Below are positions 10,034-21,039 of a DNA stretch of 64,000 nucleotides, piece after piece. A program made the translations under genes and the position numbers. Source of the DNA: Heterobasidion occidentale (Eukaryota; Basidiomycota; Agaricomycetes; Russulales; Bondarzewiaceae); contig JBCAQO010000006.1 in assembly GCA_039111635.1 (NCBI GenBank), positions 1,674,001 to 1,738,000 of the forward strand, read 5' to 3'. Every line of letters starts with the position of its first letter. The first letter of the stretch is position 1. The notes under the pieces are model-generated. The model made no database searches. It was not told the DNA's origin and saw only the letters and a list, made by a program, of their open reading frames with translations.

Positions 10034-11040
10034 TTGTTAACCAGGACCCCATCATCAGGACCATTAGACATCCCAAAGGAAGATATCAAAAAAGGAGTCA
10101 TACTTAGGGACATAGTAACACCAATTGACAAAAAAGACTCAGAACCATGCAGAAACCTGCCGACTCTACCAAACAAAAAATCAGACCCAATCCCACCAAG
10201 ACTACCAGCAGACTATCCAGACAATTCAGACAATGAAGATGATACAGATGACATGTTAGACAAACTCCACAAACCCAAAGACTACAATAGAACAAGGACC
10301 AAATACTAAAAATGGATATACAAGTGCTATATGTACATTACCGCCAACCCCACCAAGTTTACTAGTGACAAGGCTAAAATCCTACTTATACTATTATACA
10401 GAAGAGAAGGAACAACCTCAATATATGCCCAGAGGTACTACTATAATCAAGAACTCAGGGAATGAAAGGCAGGAAAAACCAAACTTTTATTGGGCAAGTT
10501 TGAAGACTTTCTAAAAGAACTCACAAAAGTAGTCAAAAATGAAGAAACTGAGCAAAAAGCATAACAAAAGTTGTTTACCATGAGGATGGGAAAAAGAATG
10601 GTGGACAACTTTGTTGCAGACTTTTAGCTTACTGTAGCAGAAAGCAGGTTTGATATAGAGTCCATGGTCAACTATTTCTGCCAAGCCATACACCCAAAAA
10701 TCCTCAAACAAGTTTACAGACTCCCAAATATGCCCACAACAATTGTGGACTAGATCAAATATATGCAACACTTCAACAACCAATGGAAGGGAGCTCCAAA
10801 GCATGAAAAGCTCCATGCCCATAGTAACAACACAGCGAAGCAACCCCTTCTAATACAACTCCTTTAATGCTCTTGCCAGCATGAATAACTTGGTTGTATC
10901 TATAACGGTTGATGCACTCTGTACTACCCTCATTGAAACTAAAAGAGCTAGGCTCCATGTAGAGGGTGGATGTTTCTACTGTTGACAAAAGGGACACATG
11001 GCCAACTAGTGCCTTGCTAGGGGTTTGTCTAGGATACGTA
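10034..11040 (+). pseudogene. Gypsy family A gag remnant
   Basis: An open start segment (10034-10309) encodes an acidic, proline-rich N-terminus (DNEDDTDDMLD). A capsid-like region follows, broken by several stops. It ends with a zinc knuckle near 10967-11010, CFYC-x-QKGHMAN-x-C (CX2CX4HX4C), in which the residue after CFYC and the one before the last Cys are stops. This is the nucleic-acid-binding Gag of family A. It cannot encode a full protein now. Confidence 0.75.
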
Positions 11041-11554
11041 AAGGGTTAACTTGATATATTTAATTAAGTGGTGGAAAAGTGGGGAATGGCCCAATTCAAA
11101 CTAGTGGAGTATTGGCTAGAAGAGGAAGCAGCAATTGAAGAGTATTTGTAGCATGCGCTCAAGACAGTGGTAGTGGCAAAGAAGCGACTCAAAGAGAGAG
11201 TAGAAGCATGGTGACAACTAACCCATTCAGGACTAGACTTGCAGCTTGGCAAGCTCACTCACCTAGCAAGGATGCAGTTGTACGTCCAGAAAAGCCTAAG
11301 ATTAGCAGAGAAGAGATCCAAAGGTTTGTAGGAAAACTCAGGTAGGACAAGCAAGAAGCACTATTGTAGGCTTCAAGCAGAAAAAGTGGAAAGAAGGAAT
11401 CAGACACAAATTTTTAGTACAATCTGCATCATTAGTGTATGGCAGATCTCCTCACTTTTTGCGTATATCATCATCTGTACAACTCACAAAATCAAATCAA
11501 AAAACTTCCATGCTTATAAATATTTAGCTAAAACACAAAAGGGAAAACACTAAA

Positions 11555-11960
11555 GCAAAGGTATTAATTGACTCAGGAGAGGAAGGACTCCTTATCAATG
11601 AACAGTTCTGTCATAACAAAGAAATAAAGCTCAAAAAAACATTAAAGCCAATTCCTGTCTTTAATGTAGATGGCTTAGCAAATCATGGAGGAGCCAACAT
11701 AAACAAAGCACATCTACTAATGAGAATGACAAACTCAGAAGGAGACTACTATGATGAACAATATGAACTGCTGGTAACAAATCTGGGAGGGGAAGACATT
11801 ATTTTAGGGACCAACTGGCTATACAAACATAAATCTCAAATTAAGTGGGTAAAAAACTGTCTAACATTTGCATCATGTTCATTGTCCTGTATTGTCAGCA
11901 GACCAAAAGTCACTATAACCACAGAAAAGCTTACATGGCTAGAACCATAGAAGGCAGTCA
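11555..11960 (+). pseudogene. Gypsy family A aspartic protease remnant
   Basis: The frame reads VLIDSGEEGLLIN with the catalytic Asp-Ser-Gly at 11570-11578. The conserved LGGEDIILGTNWLYKHK block follows, corresponding to the ILG-x-x-W segment near the end of retroelement proteases. This piece is largely open; the region before the next domain carries stops. Confidence 0.78.
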
Positions 11961-12199
11961 ATTATGTAATAATAAAAGATGAACCAAAACGTTTTTCAGA
12001 ACATGATAACAAAGACTTAGAAAGTGTCAATAAATTCCCCACAACACTCTATGAAAACAAGTACAACAAAAACCTTTTTGAAACAAACCCTAATAAGACA
12101 ATTCATTTTTAATCAACTTATAGCAAATTACAAAAATTGGCAGAAGAAGCTAATAAAAGACGTAAGGACAACGGAAGAAATAGTTCCTAACTATGTCCT

Positions 12200-13490
12200 C
12201 AAATAATTTGCAAAAGTCTTCAGTCAAGAAGCATTTCAACGACTACCACAGCACAACTTGTAGGATCACCACATCAACATGAAACCAGAATGGGAACCAA
12301 AGAGATGCAAACTATACTCCTCGACAGCATTCTCATTCTTCTTTGTCAAAAGAAAGAAAGATGATCTCCAACTTGTCCAAAACTACTGCTGATTAAATAA
12401 ATAGACCATAAAAACCAAAAACCCTCTACCTCTAATCAATGATGTAATAAGAACCATTGCTAAATGTGGCACCAAGATCTTTCCAAAGTTTGACGTTAAA
12501 TAAGGATATAACAATATTTGTGTTGCAAAAGAGGACAAATAGAAAATAGCCTTCTTAACCAAATATAGCCTCTATAAATGCCTTGTCATGTTCTTTAGAC
12601 TTTGCAACTCTCCGGCAACATTCCAATCTATGAACACAATCTTCCATAACCTTATTATCACTCAAATAGTCACAGTATACATGAACAATATCCTGGTGTT
12701 TACCAGAATAATTAAGGAACACCATTAAGTTACCACCCAAGTAATGCAAATTCTGCTCAACAACAACCTCTTTCTCAAATCAACAAAATGCCAGTTTGAA
12801 GTTGACACAGTTGAATATCTAGGATTTATTATCTTTACTGACCGTATCTCTATGGACCCTGTTAAAATTGATGGTATCTCCATATGGCCAACTCTAACCA
12901 TCCTGAAAAAGTCTAGTTGTTCCTTGGCTTTAGAAACTTCTATAGAAGATTTATCTAGGACTTTGCAACGCTTGCTTGACCCTTGAATGATCTAAATAAA
13001 AAAAAGACACCGTATTTGTCTGGTCTGAGTTATGCCACCAAGCATTTACACTTCTCAAGCATGCCTTCATATCCTTACATGTCCTTATCTACTCCAACCA
13101 CAAAAGTCTTTCCAACTTAAAACTGACACCTCGGATTTTGCATCCAGAGCGAATCTATTACAAGAAATACTAGGTAATGGTTGGCATCTACTTGCTTATC
13201 TATCAAAATCCTTTAATGCAGCCAAACAAAACTACAACATCTTTGATAAAGAACTTCTTGCCATCATTTATATCCTCAAACACTGGTATGTATATTTTGA
13301 AGGTACTCACTAGTCTTTCAAAATCTGGTCTGATCACAAAAACCTCATATACTTTGCAACTGCGCAAACACTGTCCTACTGACAAGCCCAATGGTCTCTT
13401 TTCCTCTCTCACTTTAACTTCATCTTGATCCACAAACCTGGAGTCACTCATTGCCCTAATGCTTTGTCCCAGCATCCAGACCTAAAATAG
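12200..13490 (+). pseudogene. Gypsy family A reverse transcriptase and RNase H remnant
   Basis: RT blocks are visible in order: AFSFFFVKRKKDD, NPLPLINDVI, FPKFDVK-x-GYNNI, then the catalytic box as YMNNI at 12677-12688 (the expected YMDDI with both Asp changed to Asn), and VEYLGFII. RNase H follows with TDTSDFAS, YNIFDKELLAII, FKIWSDHKNLIYF and the HPDL end. Stops fall at Trp and Gln positions. The Asp-to-Asn changes alone would abolish polymerase activity. Confidence 0.85.
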
Positions 13491-13499
13491 AGGGTTAGA

Positions 13500-14460
13500 T
13501 AACACAAACCAAACATTACTAAACCCACAACTATTCATCAAAAAGGCAATAGAGAGAGGCACAATTGAACTAATAGATAAACAACTCCGACAAAAACTAA
13601 AAGAAGTAACAGCAAGGGACAAAGAAGTAATGTAAGCAATAGATGTCATAAAAGCATTAGGACCAAGAGTGTTAGCCAAAGGACTACAAAAATGGAACTA
13701 CAAAAACAAGCTCATTTGGCATCAAGAAAAAATATATGTATTACCTAATGATGACCTAAAGAGAAACATAGTCAAAATGTACTACAACTCTATTGCAACC
13801 AGACACCTAGGAAAATAGAAGACTTATGTTCTAGTCTCCAACAACTTCTAGTGGCCAGGAATCTCCATGTTTGTCAAAGAATATGTAATAGGATGTGCTA
13901 CGTGCCAAAGCATAAAAAACATTAAGTACTCTACACAAGTCCCACTAATGCTAAACAAAGTACCTAAAGAACCCTGGCAGACAGTCACAATGAACTTTAT
14001 CACAGACTTACTATAAGTCAGACCATACAACTCCATCCATGTGACAGTGGACAGAAGCACAAAAGGAGTTGTGTACACACTATATGCTAAAACCATAGAT
14101 ACAGAAGGAATGCTAACCTTTATATAAAGAACATCTGGAAGCAATATAGACTAACTGAGAAAATAGTATCAGATAGGGGACCACAGTTTGCTGTCAGATT
14201 CACCAAAGAACTCTGGAAGAAGCTAGAAGTAAATACTGCACTAAGCACTACATACTACCTAAAAACTGATAGGGAAACTGAAAGGGTTAACCAAGAACTC
14301 AAACAATACCTCAAGGCCTTTTGCAATTGCAAACAAAACAACTGGCCAAAACTCCTCCCCTATATAGAATTTATACATAATATATGCAAACACTCAGTAA
14401 CACATCAATTGCCATTATAACTCCTATATAGGTTCAACCCTTTCTTTATACTGCAAATTG
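13500..14460 (+). pseudogene. Gypsy family A integrase remnant
   Basis: The zinc-binding part is seen as ATRHLGK then CATCQS. The catalytic core follows: NFITDL (first Asp), VSDRGPQF split by frame changes (second Asp), and TE-VNQEL (Glu). A LLYRFNP block closes the core. Several frameshifts lie at 14120-14460. As in other chromoviruses the core leads into a C-terminal module with a chromodomain. Confidence 0.78.
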
Positions 14461-14462
14461 AA

Positions 14463-15156
14463 TTGAGATTGAACATTCCTAGCATAGAGAGGAGGGTGGA
14501 AAACTTAATTCAAATAAGAGAAGAGACAAGATCTAGCCTAAAAGCTATAGCAGAACTAATGAAGAAAAGAACTATGAAAAACAAAGTAGATCTTGAAAAA
14601 GGACAGAAAGTTTGGCTCTCTAGAAAGAACATCACAACAACCCACCCAAAAAACAAGCTAGCCCTGAAACTTTATAGACTCTTTCTTACTAAAAAGAAGT
14701 TGGGACCCATAACCTTCAAACTAAAACTCCCACCAACATGGAAGATATACTTCATATTCCACATCTTCTTACTCATCACGTACAAGGAAACAAATGCACA
14801 TGGCCCTCACTTTGAAAAACCATCCCTTGACCTTGTCAAAGGTAAAAAAAAAGTACAAAGTAAAAGAGATTCTCGATAAGAGAAAATGAGGCTACAAACA
14901 TCAGTACCTTATGTAATGGAAAGAATATCCTGACTTGGCAAATGATCCTAACTTGGCAAATGAGTGGATCACGAATACAAATCTAACCAACACCAAAGAA
15001 TTGGTAGAGGCCTATAATACAAAATACCCAACATCAATTCTACTAAGAACAACACTGGCAGACATTAGACAAACCAATCAAAAAATGTATAAGATCTCCA
15101 ACTCAATCCTCTCAATTCCCTCATCTATTTGGACCTTGCACATCTTTGAGAACTAG
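14463..15156 (+). pseudogene. Integrase C-terminus with chromodomain, family A
   Basis: The first open part (14463-14879) holds the GPF/Y-type tail (KLGPITFKLKLPPTW, then a FHIFLL block). The second part encodes a chromodomain core, YKHQYLM-x-WKEYPD then NLTNTKELVEAYN, where the stop replaces a Lys or similar residue. Chromodomains direct chromovirus integration to heterochromatin. A 15-bp in-frame duplication (ACTTGGCAAATGA at 14935 and 14953) repeats the NLAN/DLAN segment and would lengthen a loop. Confidence 0.72.
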
Positions 15157-15160
15157 TAGC

Positions 15161-15903
15161 CAAGGTCATTTGCACTATATTAGGAGATCTCATTTCTTGC
15201 TCATATCTTCCTCTTACCTATTTTATTTCCAAGTATATAAAGAGCACTATACTATGTATTGCATTGTATTTCATTGCATTTCACATTTCCCCTTTTTTAT
15301 GATTGGCCAAAATAAACTAGTGAGATGTTTTCTGCTGCTCTTGTTTGCTGACCTTTTGCTCAGTCTGCTCATACATAGTGTGAAGTTGTGCCTCAATAAG
15401 AGGCCATTAATATGGGCACCATTGTGAATGCTTACAATCCTAAAAAGGTCATGAACAAAAGAGTCTATATAAGCAATGCCACTATCTCAATTATTATTCC
15501 TGCCACACTTGTAGTTTTACCCTAGGAGGATTCATAGTCAGTCTATAGATATCATCAAGCACTGATTATGGAGGCTGGCAAGCCTTTCATCTCTATAATT
15601 GATAGCTAGCATCTTGCTATTACTACTTGGCCATTAAATGATGAAGATGTCTTCCACCAAGAAAAGTGTTGGACAGCTTAGGTTGCAATAGCCACAAAGG
15701 CAAGGGTTAACAAGAATCCTGATACATACAAACATTGTGTGAAAACTTTTTATCCTCTAGGCCTGTTTCCTTCTAGCTCTCAATATTTTAAAGAAAGAAC
15801 ACTGGTGTAACAATGCCATGTTTGCTTATGCTCTAGGATTTTTGCATACACAAGTGGGTCACTATTTCCTTCCTTTAGAAGATTATGCTCACTCTACTCC
15901 AAG
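15161..15903. other. No gene seen; possible family A 3' LTR
   Basis: A TATATAAAGAGC box near 15234 followed by TATTGCATT-type repeats could be an LTR promoter. No terminal repeat or target duplication could be fixed. The rest is AT-rich and uninformative. Confidence 0.4.
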
Positions 15904-16138
15904 TTATAACTGTTTTCAGTCAATTTAGCAAGTATGTCAAGACAATCACCCTCAATTTCTGGGTTTATCCATTCTTGTCCTGTATCATAGTCTATGCACA
16001 TGAACATATACTAATGAAGTCTTTGGAATTATTTCTCTTAGCTACTGTAAATTTGTACAGCTAACTAAAATGGCTTATTGACAGCCATAAATATCACTCT
16101 CTCTGTCATTGACAATTATCACTTATCTTGTACAGTTA
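15904..16138 (+). repeat. Dispersed repeat R2, copy 2
   Basis: Same orientation and landmark order as 6974-7195. The match ends at CTTATCTTGTACAGTTA, after which the two sites diverge. Confidence 0.65.
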
Positions 16139-16439
16139 TTGTGAAGCTTACACTAACATGCATGTAAAGAAAGGTGCATTACTTCAAGTAAGAAAAAGTC
16201 TGCTTAATGATCAAAAAGGCATTTCAAAATTTAGTATTCTCTAAATATCTTATCAAGCTGCAAATTATTGTTAGCATCTGCATATTATTTATGACTGAGT
16301 GTTAACCTAGAAGCTTATGTTATTGCTTATAGCTACTTTCTATCTTTGGACATCTTGCTCTTATCATAAACTCATTAATTACTTGCCTCTATAGCTAAAA
16401 GTAGCCTCACGGCCACTACTACTACCCTCTTCATATAAA

Positions 16440-17637
16440 TTGGCAAGGATCTTTGATACCTGGTTTTACAAAAAACAAGGAATTAACCTTGATGAAGACA
16501 ATAATCTCTGATATTATAACAACAACACAAATCAAGTTAAAGGATTTCCCCTATCCCAATCTCTTACAAGCTTCTAATAACTTATTATGGCAGACACAAC
16601 TAATGCAATCACACATAAGAGTTATACTGCTAAACTAAAAGAATAAAATGAATATAACCTAGACTAGTTTTAGTGCTCAGTCAGGTTATATACAATAGCC
16701 AACAAAAAAGGCTTTGAGAAAGATAAAGACAAAGTAATCTTTGCTTTCTTATTTATATGAAAAAGTGTAGCAGGTGTATAAGCACATGGCTTTATTGACA
16801 GAGCCCTAGAGTACAATTCTGTCAATTAGGGAACTTGAGAAGACATTGAGAAAAAACTCAAGTCTGTCTTTGCCAACTCAAATAAAAAAATAGCATAATA
16901 CAAGTTGGTAAAGCTATGCCAGGCAAACTCAACGGCAAAAGTGTTCTTTTATTTTTATATCTTGTCAAGGTTGGCAGGGTACAGCACAGATCATGACCAC
17001 TTTTTGATTGCTCTGATTAAGTAGAACATGGGGTTTAGTTTGATCAAAAAGGTCTATTTACCTGGCTCACTGCTTAAGACTTTCAAGGCCTATAGAAAAT
17101 GTATAATAGCATTAGATGCTTTGGAAAGAATGCTTGCATTGGTCAATAGGACCTTTGGTTCTAGAAATTATGCAAAAGGCTTTTCTATGACAATTAGTTA
17201 TAAAAACTAAAAAAAAATACCTAAGCAACCATTAGCTCTGATGCAAATACAAAAAAACAGTACTAGCACTATATTTAGGAAACATGAGCAGCTAATGAAC
17301 ATTGAGAGGGCCTGTCATGAGAGACTGTATTTTAATTGTGGTAAAAAGGCCACTTAGCATATAACTACTTAAAGCCATAAAAGTCTACTAGGACAAGACA
17401 TAAGGCAAATTATTAATGAACTATTAGAGCATGATCACAAAGACTTATTAACTAAGCTAGATTTTACTCAAAGCCAGTGAGTAGATAGTCCATAATCTCA
17501 CTAATTCAAAGATTTTAATGTATTTATTATGCATTTAAATAAAACTATCTAACTAGATGAGACTACAAATATGAGAGAAAAAATTAAAACCCTAATAAGA
17601 AAGTCCAGTATTGCAAAATAACCTAAAATGCATAAAG
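16440..17637 (+). pseudogene. Gypsy family D gag remnant, left half of an element split by family B
   Basis: After a short N-terminal open piece (16453-16638) the frames give a typical retrotransposon capsid: DKDKVIFAFLF, AHGFIDRALEYN, a FEKKLKSVFANS-like block and GFSLIKKVYLPGSL. A degraded zinc knuckle (YFNCGKKAT) lies near 17330-17360. Stops often replace Trp or Gln. Sequence beyond 17637 is the target site of the family B element. The matching pol of the same type, strand and order resumes at 29102, so I read the two pieces as one disrupted element. Confidence 0.7.
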
Positions 17638-17642
17638 CATAT

Positions 17643-17712
17643 TGTTATAACTTGACCTATCGGCTGCCTTTGCGGGTCTAAACCAATAATTGGCATAACA
17701 TCTACTAGGTAG
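17643..17712 (+). repeat. Family B 5' LTR, first part
   Basis: TGTTATAACTTGACC to CTAGGTAG matches the first 70 bases of the intact 3' LTR at 28504. The match then breaks at a foreign insertion and resumes at 18795. Confidence 0.88.
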
Positions 17713-18794
17713 TGATACACTGAAGGTATCTCTCTAAGTGCCAAGCACAATACCAAAAAAACCTCTAGTACAGGAGGTGCTGGAGCTATTATCTAATACA
17801 CAAGGAATTGTTAGTAATGACTTCAGAAAGTGAGGGCACACTGAGGGGCAATGAGAAGTGTGCAATTATAGCTCCTGAACAGTTTTTGAGACTGTACTGA
17901 ACACTAACCAAATGTTTGGTCAGTCGTGTCGGGAATTCATTTAGTAACGATAAAAGTAGTGTTGCAACTGACAACTATGTTCTTCAAGAGTCACACAGGA
18001 CTCTGACAACATACAAGGGAGGATGAGAGGTACAAGTGAAGAGACAAGTATAAATATGGATGAGACTAAATGATAAGGAAGACAAGTTTTTGGAGGCCGA
18101 TAAAGATAATTTCAATAGTTGAAACAAGTGCAAATAAGCTCTAAACTGTGGGATGTGAAAGCTGATTTATTCTAGAGTTGTATGTAGGGTTTTATGGTAA
18201 ATAGAGCCCCTAAGTAAGATATTGAATAAGAAATGAGAGTAAATGCCAAATAGATGCCAAGACCTAGCGAACAGAGAAAATAAGAAGATAGGTGAAATGT
18301 TCATATGGGTTCCGAAGACAATAAAGTAAAAGTCTATCAGTGATGAAAAAACCCTGACCATTTGGTACCCGTTGTCCGAGTGTAAGTAACAGGAACAGGG
18401 ATTGGAGAACCAATAAAAATAAAAATAAAGTAATGTATGACCACAGTGGCCAAGCAATAGTGCAAGATTGTGTTTAACTGCTCATGCAGAAGTCATAAAG
18501 ATAAGCAATAAGGACCAACCAACTTACAGAGCACATTGGCCATAATGAACTATTGGCTCTGATCTTGTAAACTTATATTGTAATACTCCTGTGCGGTCAT
18601 GGTAAGTACACAAAGTGTAGGCAAACTGACCCAAGTGCTGCCAAACGTCCTTCGGTGGCTTATGGTTGGTTGGGTAGGGACCAACCGTGTTTGGTAAGAG
18701 TTGGTGTCTTTGGTACTTGTCTAAAGCTAATTGGCCTGTTTCCAAAGCTTCCCAAATACCTTCCTCGGACCCTAAAGCGGGCGCTTGCTTATCA
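17713..18794. mobile_element. Unclassified 1.08-kb insertion inside the family B 5' LTR
   Basis: The insert begins TGATACACTGAAGGTAT and ends CTTGCTTATCA. The outermost five bases are a perfect inverted pair (TGATA/TATCA), and the last 35 bases in reverse complement share a GAAGGTAT block with the left end, so imperfect terminal inverted repeats are likely. The flanks GTAG (17709-17712) and GCAG (18795-18798) could be a 4-bp target duplication with one transition. Frames at 18524-18814 (minus) and 18655-18987 (plus) show no transposase motif. A non-autonomous DNA transposon is the best guess. Confidence 0.55.
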
Positions 18795-19318
18795 GCAGCT
18801 CCACCATGGAGCATACATTAAGGTATTTGATAGGTCCTTAAAGGCCAACCCTCTGATGGATTACTCAGTATCAGAAGAGGAATTAAAAAGGGGTCAAGGG
18901 CACAAAGGCATGAGGCACAAATGTGCCATGGGCTTAGGGTATATGGGTAAGCACCTTTTCGCAACCTGGTTAGAAAGATGCAAATAAAGAAGTACAAGAG
19001 TAGGCACCAACTAAGAGAGACAACAGTCATAGCTATTCTGATCGGATATATCAGAGAAGCATGGACACTTACCCTAGACCCTATATAGTATATAAGGCCC
19101 ATAGAATAAGCTGAGGATCTTTAGTCTATTCTCTTTGTGCATCCATATCTTTTTATACAGATACTTTGCTCTTAGACAGTCTTTGTACTATTTACCACTG
19201 CTATATGCTCCTATATTAATTAGTCCATACAGTCAAGACCTTCTTCACCACTCTGTTCAGTGTGCGACCTAGGAAAGAACTCAATACTCTTGGGTTATTA
19301 AATGAGCAGTTTATAACA
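18795..19318 (+). repeat. Family B 5' LTR, second part
   Basis: The LTR resumes at GCAGCTCCACC and ends GTTTATAACA. It contains TATATAAGG near 19090 and the presumed transcript start AGTCTATTCT at 19123-19132. It parallels 28565-29096. Confidence 0.9.
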
Positions 19319-19320
19319 CT

Positions 19321-19330
19321 AGAATAGACT
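19321..19330 (+). promoter_or_regulatory. Self-priming primer-binding site, family B copy 1
   Basis: Two bases inside the LTR end lies AGAATAGACT, the exact reverse complement of AGTCTATTCT at 19123-19132, about 34 bases downstream of the LTR TATA box. This is the arrangement of Tf1/sushi elements, in which the 5' end of the RNA folds back as primer. No tRNA-complementary site was recognised here. Function is inferred from position and exact pairing. Confidence 0.72.
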
Positions 19331-19399
19331 CACTTTTTCCCCTACCTTGCACCACACTCTGCTTGCTACCACACTCTCTCTTACAACCCTCATCAGTGG

Positions 19400-20790
19400 C
19401 TTAGACCCTCACCAAAGAGAGTTACTTTACACATCCTGGAGCAAGACCTAGACCTAGAATATCCACCAGGTACTAGACAAATTAATAACCAGTTCTGCCA
19501 AAACAATCATCTTATCTTCTCACAAGGGAACCGCTGGTTCCACAAAGATACCAATCAAGTGGCACCCCTAAACTACCTATACTACTCATTCAGAGAAGGA
19601 CAGTACTTTTTCAGAAGAGAGAATAGAACAAAGAAAGAGTGGGCTTGGAACAAGATAAAAGATAACTGAAAAACACTATCCCAGTACAAAGAACCCAAAC
19701 CAGTAATACCGGAAGACTCAAAACCAGAAAAAGAAGAAACATCCAAATCCAATCCCTCATATATTCAAACACCAATCAACACCTGAAACACCTGAGATAA
19801 TGCCAGAATGTTTGACCCTCCTACTACAACTACCCAACCTAGAAGGGGCAAGCTGAAGCTCCCTGACAATTTTGCAGGTGATAGAACACAATCATAGAAA
19901 TTCCTTTTACAGTGTCTTCTCTTTGCAGCAGAATCAGACTACTACAAAACTGACGGTAACAAGATTTCCTTAGTTCTCTCATGCATGAGATATAGTACAG
20001 CAGGTGCCTGGGAAGAGAACTTCCTCAACAAGATGGTTGAGGCTGATCCTGCTAAGAACCTTGGCACATGGAAGGACTTTTTTGACAGCTTCAAGCTTTA
20101 ATTCAAGGCATCAAACAAGGTGGACAAAGTATGGAGACTCTCATGGACAAATACTCCAATTAGTTCACTCTCATAGCTGCCAACACTGGTATCTCCAAAA
20201 AGGAACAGGTCTCTTACTTCCAAAGAAGACTAGACCTAAAGGTCATGGATAAAATCTACGACAAGGAAACTCCGCCGAAGGACACAATCCAAGACTAAAT
20301 TAACATGGCCTGCAAAGTAAATAGACACATGAGAGCTTTAAGTGCTCAAAAGGTGATCCTCGCCAACTCCACCTCCTTTAGAAGTGATTTCCTCAATTAC
20401 TTTCATCTCCAACCCACACTCTGCTACAGCTCCACAAATGCCCCTCGAAGAATGAACAATCAAGTAGTTGACATGGACATGGATACCTTTTTAAAGAGAG
20501 CCGCTGTTTATCAGAAATGCACCTATGATAGCAAGCCTGAATCCACCTATTTCAATTGGGGGAAATCAGGACACTGGGCATCTAACTGCCATGCTCCACA
20601 TAAAGGTGTTTCTCTATCTCAAGGATATTGGTGCAAACCGATGGGCGGACAAGGTAAAGGAGCTCACAATGTTGACATAAAGAATAAAGATGTTCAAGAA
20701 ACCCTGCTGGGAAATGACTCAAGACTTCATCAAGGATTGGAGAAGGGGGGTTCTAATAATAACCATTACCAAGTACCATAATTTGGACAT
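19400..20790 (+). pseudogene. Family B gag
   Basis: The frame reads an N-terminal region (LEQDLDLEYPPGTRQINN, EGQYFF), a low-complexity acidic linker, then the capsid (KLKLPDNFAGDRTQS, ISLVLSCMR, LGTWKDFFDSF). The zinc knuckle near 20550-20590 reads FNWGKSGHWASNC and lacks both N-terminal cysteines that family C keeps (CFDCGKSGHWASDC). Several stops and frameshifts are present. No start codon can be fixed. Confidence 0.78.
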
Positions 20791-21039
20791 CCGCTGGAAC
20801 ATGTGGACTCTCCCTTAAGAAAGAGAGAACCTAGCCAACGCAATGAAGCACGCTACATACCATTTAATGAACAATGAAGCAACAGACCCGAGCACTATTT
20901 TAAGACTTAGGGGAGACAAAGGCAGGAGAGTTGTTAGTAGACCTAGCGCAGGATTTTGCTTAGTCTCTCCTTCACTAGCCAAAGAGAGGGGAAAAGAAAA
21001 TCCAGAGTATGCACTCCCGCCATATATTTAAATTGGAGC

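Larger units (their letters stand above)
10001..15160 (+). mobile_element. Decayed Ty3/gypsy chromovirus, family A
   Basis: Gag, protease, RT, RNase H, integrase and chromodomain remnants follow one another on the plus strand over about 5.1 kb, the normal chromovirus order. Every domain contains stops or frameshifts, many being TAG or TGA where Trp or Gln is expected (C-to-T type changes). I could not delimit the LTRs. A TATATAAAGAGC box near 15234, right of the coding part, may belong to the 3' LTR. Confidence 0.85.

Noticed and set aside
18655..18987. Coding gene across the insertion/LTR boundary.
   Set aside because: The frame starts in the foreign insert and ends inside the family B LTR, so it is a chance fusion.
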